Under the pieces are notes generated by a model. It saw nothing but the letters and a program-made list of their open reading frames with translations, did not search any database and was not told the DNA's origin. From contig USJX01000061.1 of assembly GCA_900555035.1 (NCBI GenBank), positions 1 through 17,724 of the forward strand: a stretch of 17,724 bases of DNA, written 5' to 3'. Position 1 is the stretch's first letter. Each line of letters starts with the position of its first letter. This document shows positions 14,563-17,724 of this stretch, in pieces. A program made the translations under genes and the position numbers. The stretch is from an uncultured Prevotella sp. Its GTDB lineage: Bacteria > Bacteroidota > Bacteroidia > Bacteroidales > Bacteroidaceae.

Positions 14563-15231
14563 TCAAGGGGCGATAGCTCTCCATAAGTTATCATCTGGCA
14601 GAGGAGCCTCCACCACGATGGTTTCCTTCGATACGGGATGCACAAACTCTACCCTGTGCGAAAGAAGCGAGATACTGCCGTCGGCATTGCTGCGAGGGGA
14701 ACCGTATTTCAGGTCGCCCTTGATTGGGCAGCCCATCTTTGCCAGCTGGCACCTGATCTGATGATGTCTTCCCGTCATCAGGTTCACTTCCAGAAGTGTA
14801 TAATGATCGGTATGTCCTATCACCTTATACTTCAATATCGCCTTCTTCGAATTCTTCACCTCATGGTCGTAAGCGTAGCTCTTGTTCTGCTTCTCGTTTC
14901 TTACAATCCAATGGGTCAATGTCGCCTCGGTCTCCTTCGGCATATTCTTCACAATCGCCCAATAGGTCTTGTGAACCTCGCCATCCCTGAACATGTTGTT
15001 CAGGCGGCTCAGTGCCTTCGAAGTCTTGGCAAACACCACGAGTCCCGACACCGGACGGTCAAGTCGATGAACCACACCCAGGAATACATTTCCCGGTTTC
15101 TGGTATTTCTCCTTGATATACTGTTTTACCGTCTCTGAGAGAGGCTCATCGCCGGTCTTGTCGCCCTGCACGATTTCACCACTTCTCTTAGAGACGATAA
15201 TTATATGGTTGTCTTCGTAAACTACCTGCAT
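14563..15231 (-). CDS. RluA-family RNA pseudouridine synthase
   Basis: This 222-residue enzyme isomerises specific uridines of rRNA or tRNA to pseudouridine. The diagnostic motif VVHRLDRPVSGLVVFAKT carries the catalytic Asp58. The other family blocks are present: YEDNHIIIVSKRSGE at the start, KTYWAIV near 105, and LMTGRHHQIRCQLA followed by GDLKYG near 150-175. There is no S4 RNA-binding domain, so it is of the short TruC/RluA-like type; the target base cannot be read from the sequence. The start codon is 27 bp after the fabG stop, consistent with a shared transcript. Confidence 0.88.
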   Translation of the reverse strand: MQVVYEDNHIIIVSKRSGEIVQGDKTGDEPLSETVKQYIKEKYQKPGNVFLGVVHRLDRPVSGLVVFAKTSKALSRLNNMFRDGEVHKTYWAIVKNMPKETEATLTHWIVRNEKQNKSYAYDHEVKNSKKAILKYKVIGHTDHYTLLEVNLMTGRHHQIRCQLAKMGCPIKGDLKYGSPRSNADGSISLLSHRVEFVHPVSKETIVVEAPLPDDNLWRAIAP

Positions 15232-15258
15232 GTTGTTATTAAAACAGATGCCAATAGA

Positions 15259-16017
15259 TTACATGTTCATACCACCATCGATCTGGATCACCTGACCACT
15301 TACGTAGCTAGACATATCAGAAGCGAGGAAGAGACAAACGTTAGCGATATCCTCAGTCTGACCACCACGGCGCAAAGGAATCTTCTTCATCCAGTCCTTG
15401 CGGATTTCCTCTGGCAACTGAGCTGTCATGGCTGTCTCGATGAAGCCAGGAGCTACAGCGTTGGCGCGAACACCCTTAGGACCCAACTCCTGAGCGATAG
15501 ACTTAGCCAAAGCAATCATACCAGCCTTAGAAGCAGCATAGTTGCACTGACCAGCGTTACCGTGAACACCTACCACAGAAGCCATGTTGATGATAGAACC
15601 ACTGCGCTGACGGAGCATGATAGGAGAGCAAGCGTGGATAAAGTTGAAAGCAGACTTCAAGTTTACGTTCAATACAGCATCCCACTGAGCCTCTGACATA
15701 CGGAGCATCAAGCCATCCTTGGTGATACCAGCGTTGTTAACGAGAATATCGATAGAACCGAAATCAGCATGAATCTGCTTCACAGTCTTCTCAGTCTCCT
15801 CGAAGTCAGCAGCGTTACCAGCGTATGCACGGCATGTTACGCCGAGAGCCTCAATCTCCTTGCGGGTAGCCTCCAAGCCAGCAGCCATATCATCATTGAG
15901 CACAAGGTCTGTGAATGCGATGTTAGCACCCTCAGAAGCAAATTTCATAGCGACAGCCTTACCGATGCCGCGTGCAGCACCTGTTACAAGGGCTGTCTTA
16001 CCTGTTAATAATCCCAT
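15259..16017 (-). CDS. fabG: 3-oxoacyl-[acyl-carrier-protein] reductase (SDR family)
   Basis: This 252-residue classical short-chain dehydrogenase should use NADPH to reduce 3-oxoacyl-ACP in the fatty acid elongation cycle, as a cytoplasmic tetramer. It has the cofactor loop TGAARGIG (12-19), NNAG (94-97), Asn119, and the catalytic Ser147, Tyr160 and Lys164 (YAASK). The stretch GVRANAVAPGFIETAMT and the C-terminal GQVIQIDGGMNM are typical of FabG. Many SDRs share this fold, but the match in length and motifs favours FabG. It lies 80 bp after tetR and 27 bp before the pseudouridine synthase gene. A 12-bp direct repeat sits in the gap before it. Confidence 0.88.
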   Translation of the reverse strand: MGLLTGKTALVTGAARGIGKAVAMKFASEGANIAFTDLVLNDDMAAGLEATRKEIEALGVTCRAYAGNAADFEETEKTVKQIHADFGSIDILVNNAGITKDGLMLRMSEAQWDAVLNVNLKSAFNFIHACSPIMLRQRSGSIINMASVVGVHGNAGQCNYAASKAGMIALAKSIAQELGPKGVRANAVAPGFIETAMTAQLPEEIRKDWMKKIPLRRGGQTEDIANVCLFLASDMSSYVSGQVIQIDGGMNM

Positions 16018-16061
16018 TTCTTTTGTATTTATTAAATTAATTATCTATTTAACTATCTTAC

Positions 16062-16094
16062 GAATCACCTGAACTATCCAAAGAATCACCTGAA
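16062..16094. repeat. Two 12-bp direct repeats between tetR and fabG
   Basis: GAATCACCTGAA occurs at 16062-16073 and 16083-16094, exactly 21 bp apart (two helical turns), in the 80-bp gap between tetR and fabG. It could be a paired regulator site or a small local duplication. The remainder of the gap is A/T-rich, and no TAnnTTTG promoter is evident there. Confidence 0.5.
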
Positions 16095-16097
16095 TGA

Positions 16098-16694
16098 TTA
16101 CAATTTCAAGCCCGATTTACCCAAAGCGCCATAAACCACCTTGGCTACCAATGGCTTGCTTGCCTCCACATTCATACCATGTCCCAGACGGCCATAGATG
16201 AAAGGAACTTCCAGGCCCTTGATACAATAGTGGGTGATGTCGGCCACCAGGTCAACATTGTCGATGTCAAACTCACCGGCATCCTTGCCCTCGCCATAGA
16301 TACGACGGAGGATTTCGATTTCATCCTCATCAAAGTTCTTTCTCACCTTCTCCACCATCCAGATGTTGCGGAAAAACTCAGCGCGCAAATTACCATTACG
16401 CACCACAGTCTCCTTAATCATGCGGAGATGGGTATAGATGAGTTCGATGATCTTGTCCTGCGGACGCATCTTGCAGTTGGCCACCTCATCCAACCTATCT
16501 GAAAGGCGTTCCAACTCTGATTCTATCACTGCATAATAGACATCTTCTTTTCTACTGAAATAAGTATAGAGCGTACGTCGCCCCTTTCCCGAAGCTACAG
16601 CAATATCATTCATAGTTGTATTTGCTATACCATTCTTGGCAAAGAGTTGTCGTGCGACATCAACCAGTTTTTGTCTTGTTTTGGATACTGACAT
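16098..16694 (-). CDS. TetR/AcrR-family transcriptional regulator
   Basis: The 198-residue protein has an N-terminal TetR DNA-binding domain (about 5-55): ARQLFAKNGIANTTMNDIA, then the recognition-helix part SGKGRRTLYTYFSRKEDVYY. The C-terminal all-helical region (60-195) would bind a ligand and dimerise; the ligand is unknown. The ATG at 16692-16694 is preceded by AAGGAAAGG on the coding strand. Its own full consensus promoter is at 16745-16776. It is the first gene in a tetR-fabG-rluA-like series, so control of fatty-acid synthesis and self-regulation are plausible, but no target is proven. Confidence 0.85.
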   Translation of the reverse strand: MSVSKTRQKLVDVARQLFAKNGIANTTMNDIAVASGKGRRTLYTYFSRKEDVYYAVIESELERLSDRLDEVANCKMRPQDKIIELIYTHLRMIKETVVRNGNLRAEFFRNIWMVEKVRKNFDEDEIEILRRIYGEGKDAGEFDIDNVDLVADITHYCIKGLEVPFIYGRLGHGMNVEASKPLVAKVVYGALGKSGLKL

Positions 16695-16727
16695 AACGAA
16701 GCCTTTCCTTTAATTAAACGATTGCAC

Positions 16728-16763
16728 AATAAAATATTATTATGCAAAATTAGTAGTTTTATT
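16728..16763. promoter_or_regulatory. Possible TetR operator over the tetR -7 box
   Basis: AATAAAA at 16728-16734 and TTTTATT at 16757-16763 are inverted copies that flank the -7 box and start site of tetR. The arms are pure A/T and widely spaced, so this is only a candidate for self-regulation. Confidence 0.2.
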
Positions 16764-16776
16764 CGATATACGCAAA
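16745..16776 (-). promoter_or_regulatory. Promoter of tetR (and probably fabG-rluA-like)
   Basis: On the minus strand, TTTG (complement of 16773-16776), 20 bases and TAATTTTG (complement of 16745-16752) match the Bacteroidetes consensus fully. Start is expected near 16738, about 44 nt before the ATG. Confidence 0.75.
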
Positions 16777-16879
16777 TATTTAGTGTTAAAAAATAGAATC
16801 TGGTGAAAATCAAATGAATATCTGATGAAAATCGGGGTAAAAAGAGCGAAAAACGATGGAAATCGAAAACGAAAGTGTA

Positions 16880-16914
16880 TAAAAACAAAAAAGGAAGTGA
16901 TGTAATCACTTCCT
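16880..16914 (-). terminator. Rho-independent terminator of tRNA-Met
   Basis: AGGAAGTGA (16892-16900) and TCACTTCCT (16906-16914) form a perfect 9-bp stem with a 5-nt loop, followed on the minus strand by TTTTTGTTTTT (complement of 16881-16891). It starts 9 bp after the tRNA 3' end. The stretch 16777-16879 between it and the tetR promoter is A/T-rich and holds only short GATGAAAATC-like repeats. Confidence 0.9.
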
Positions 16915-16922
16915 CTTAGTAG

Positions 16923-16995
16923 TTGCGGCGGCAGGACTCGAACATGCGACCTCCAGGTTATGAGCCTGGCGAGCTACCAACTGCTCCACACCGCG
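16923..16995 (-). tRNA. tRNA-Met (CAT), initiator type
   Basis: The 73-nt gene has a full cloverleaf: acceptor CGCGGTG/CGCCGCA, D-stem GAGC/GCTC, anticodon stem CCAGG/CCTGG with loop CTCATAA (anticodon complement of 16960-16962), variable AGGTC and T-loop TTCGAGT. The unpaired C1:A72 and the A11:U24 D-stem pair are marks of the bacterial initiator tRNA. Two points are unusual: the conserved run of three G-C pairs in the anticodon stem is A-U, G-C, G-C here, and T-stem pair 52:62 is a U/C mismatch. CCA is not encoded. It has its own promoter and terminator. Confidence 0.92.
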
Positions 16996-17026
16996 ATATT
17001 ATCAACTCATTTCTGAATTGCGAGTG

Positions 17027-17058
17027 CAAAGGTACAACATTTTTTGATAACAACCAAA
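17027..17058 (-). promoter_or_regulatory. Promoter of tRNA-Met
   Basis: On the minus strand, TTTG (complement of 17055-17058), 20 bases and TACCTTTG (complement of 17027-17034) match the consensus fully. Start near 17020 gives a leader of about 25 nt before the mature tRNA 5' end at 16995. The stretch 17059-17170 is A/T-rich and shows nothing further. Confidence 0.75.
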
Positions 17059-17170
17059 TATTTATAGCAAAAAGTTATTATTTTAACTATATTTTAACAC
17101 TTAAGGAAGAAATATGCCCCAAAAGAGGAGTAAAACTGAGAAATTACTGATTAAAGAGAAAAATACGAGG

Positions 17171-17208
17171 AAACAAAAATCCGATCCATCCTTTGCAGGA
17201 TAGATCGG
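17171..17208 (-). terminator. Rho-independent terminator of lytic transglycosylase gene
   Basis: A 12-bp stem (CCGATCCATCCT at 17181-17192 with AGGATAGATCGG at 17197-17208, one wobble pair on the minus-strand RNA) has a 4-nt loop and a minus-strand tail ATTTTTGTTT. It lies 17 bp after the stop codon. Confidence 0.88.
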
Positions 17209-17224
17209 AGATATCAAAAATCAA

Positions 17225-17665
17225 TTACTTTTTCAAAAGATTCATGACTTTCTCAAAATAGCGCTGTGTTCTCTTCACACTGTAGTGATTACCACCATTC
17301 CAGGAACGAATCGCCTGCTCAATGCTATTAAGAGGATTGTGGACAGACTGAATCAGGAGAAACATCTCCTTAGACTTCGCAATGCTGAATCTATCAGCCA
17401 AAGTGAAACGCTTCTTGCTCTTGCGTCTCTTCAAAATGTCATTACACTCTGCCACTAAGATAGGAGTAATCTGCATAACACCAACAGAACTTCCACTCTT
17501 TGCTTTGGGGTTACCCTCACTCTCTACCTGGATAATCGCTTCCATCACTGGAGTCCAATCGAAATCATCAGTAGAGGATACATTTACATTCGTATCAGCC
17601 GACGCTGTACTTACCTTCATCATCAGCATCAAGATGCTGACTAATACCATTGCTATTCTCTTCAT
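17225..17665 (-). CDS. Small secreted lytic transglycosylase-like protein
   Basis: The 146-residue protein has a signal peptide (about 1-23, cleavage after TASA) and a short lysozyme-like SLT domain. The catalytic Glu is expected to be Glu48 in IIQVESEGNP, followed by the family's GVMQITP (62-68) and, near the end, SIEQAIRSWNGGN, which matches the usual alpha/beta loop before the substrate cleft. Such enzymes cut the glycan strands of peptidoglycan to 1,6-anhydro-MurNAc products. It is shorter than most SLT proteins, with no cell-wall-binding domain. The frame stays open upstream to the window edge, but the signal peptide supports the ATG at 17663-17665. No promoter was found in the 59 bases upstream, so it may be the distal gene of an operon beyond the window. 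Confidence 0.8.
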   Translation of the reverse strand: MKRIAMVLVSILMLMMKVSTASADTNVNVSSTDDFDWTPVMEAIIQVESEGNPKAKSGSSVGVMQITPILVAECNDILKRRKSKKRFTLADRFSIAKSKEMFLLIQSVHNPLNSIEQAIRSWNGGNHYSVKRTQRYFEKVMNLLKK

Positions 17666-17677
17666 ATTTTTTGTTTT

Positions 17678-17724
17678 ATGGAACCTGAAAAGCTGAACTA
17701 CAACATCAGTGATTTCGCGGTGGC
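17678..17724. other. Right-edge fragment, coding strand undecided
   Basis: On the minus strand a frame enters from the edge and stops with TAG at 17698-17700 (last residues ATAKSLML), 32 bp before the transglycosylase ATG; this would fit an operon. On the plus strand an ATG at 17678-17680 opens a frame (MEPEKLNYNISDFAV) to the edge, but only 12 bp separates it from the divergent ATG at 17665. Neither is recognised. With under 50 bases seen, no choice can be made. Confidence 0.2.

Noticed and set aside
16804..16864. Three TGAAAATC-like repeats upstream of tetR
   Set aside because: Irregular spacing, short and A-rich; no support as an array or operator. No CRISPR-like repeat-spacer structure anywhere in the window.
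16625..16909. Minus-strand frame rich in Phe/Leu between tRNA and tetR
   Set aside because: It covers the tRNA terminator and the tetR promoter and overlaps the tetR start in another frame; composition reflects A/T-rich spacer.
16923..17150. Plus-strand frame across the tRNA gene (RQDSNMRPPGYEP...)
   Set aside because: A well-known type of false protein made by reading a tRNA gene in antisense.

Overview
The window reads as chromosomal DNA of a gut or oral Bacteroidales, most like Prevotella/Segatella (the S. copri group). The reasons are the protein families (DUF4827 lipoprotein, lipidated TamA-type TamL, UpxY-type NusG paralogue), the lack of strong Shine-Dalgarno sites, and repeated promoters of the Bacteroidetes type TTTG-N20-TAnnTTTG. 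The genus is inferred from style and not proven. Every gene I can support lies on the minus strand, so transcription runs from high to low coordinates.

Region 1 (about 1-2740) is accessory and phase-variable. It holds a tyrosine recombinase (1729-2685), a 202-bp invertible segment (1469-1670) bounded by perfect 29-bp inverted repeats, a upxY-like antiterminator gene (765-1436) and a Panacea-domain (SocA/PanA-like) gene (177-665). A consensus promoter in the invertible segment points at upxY, so the sequenced state is ON. This is the usual head of a Bacteroidales surface-polysaccharide locus, but the glycan genes would lie beyond the left edge. A Panacea gene with its own promoter follows upxY.

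Region 2 (2758-7203) is core metabolism. It has phosphoglucosamine mutase (glmM) behind a DUF4827 lipoprotein gene, and then a two-gene unit of a sugar-phosphate-type nucleotidyltransferase and a DHH/DHHA1 phosphoesterase (NrnA-like). A strong hairpin at 2758-2814 marks the boundary between core and accessory DNA.

Region 3 (7326-14446) is an envelope biogenesis pair, tamB then tamL, separated by 2 nt. The products should bridge inner and outer membrane.

Region 4 (14563-16776) is tetR, fabG and an RluA-family pseudouridine synthase gene, in that order of transcription, with a strong promoter before tetR and a 21-bp-phased direct repeat between tetR and fabG.

Region 5 (16880-17724) is an initiator-type tRNA-Met with its own promoter and terminator, followed (higher coordinates) by a small secreted lytic-transglycosylase-like protein with a clear terminator.

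The most notable system is the recombinase / invertible promoter / upxY / Panacea module. Inversion would switch upxY off and aim the same promoter antisense into the recombinase gene. No CRISPR array, rRNA or intact insertion sequence was seen.
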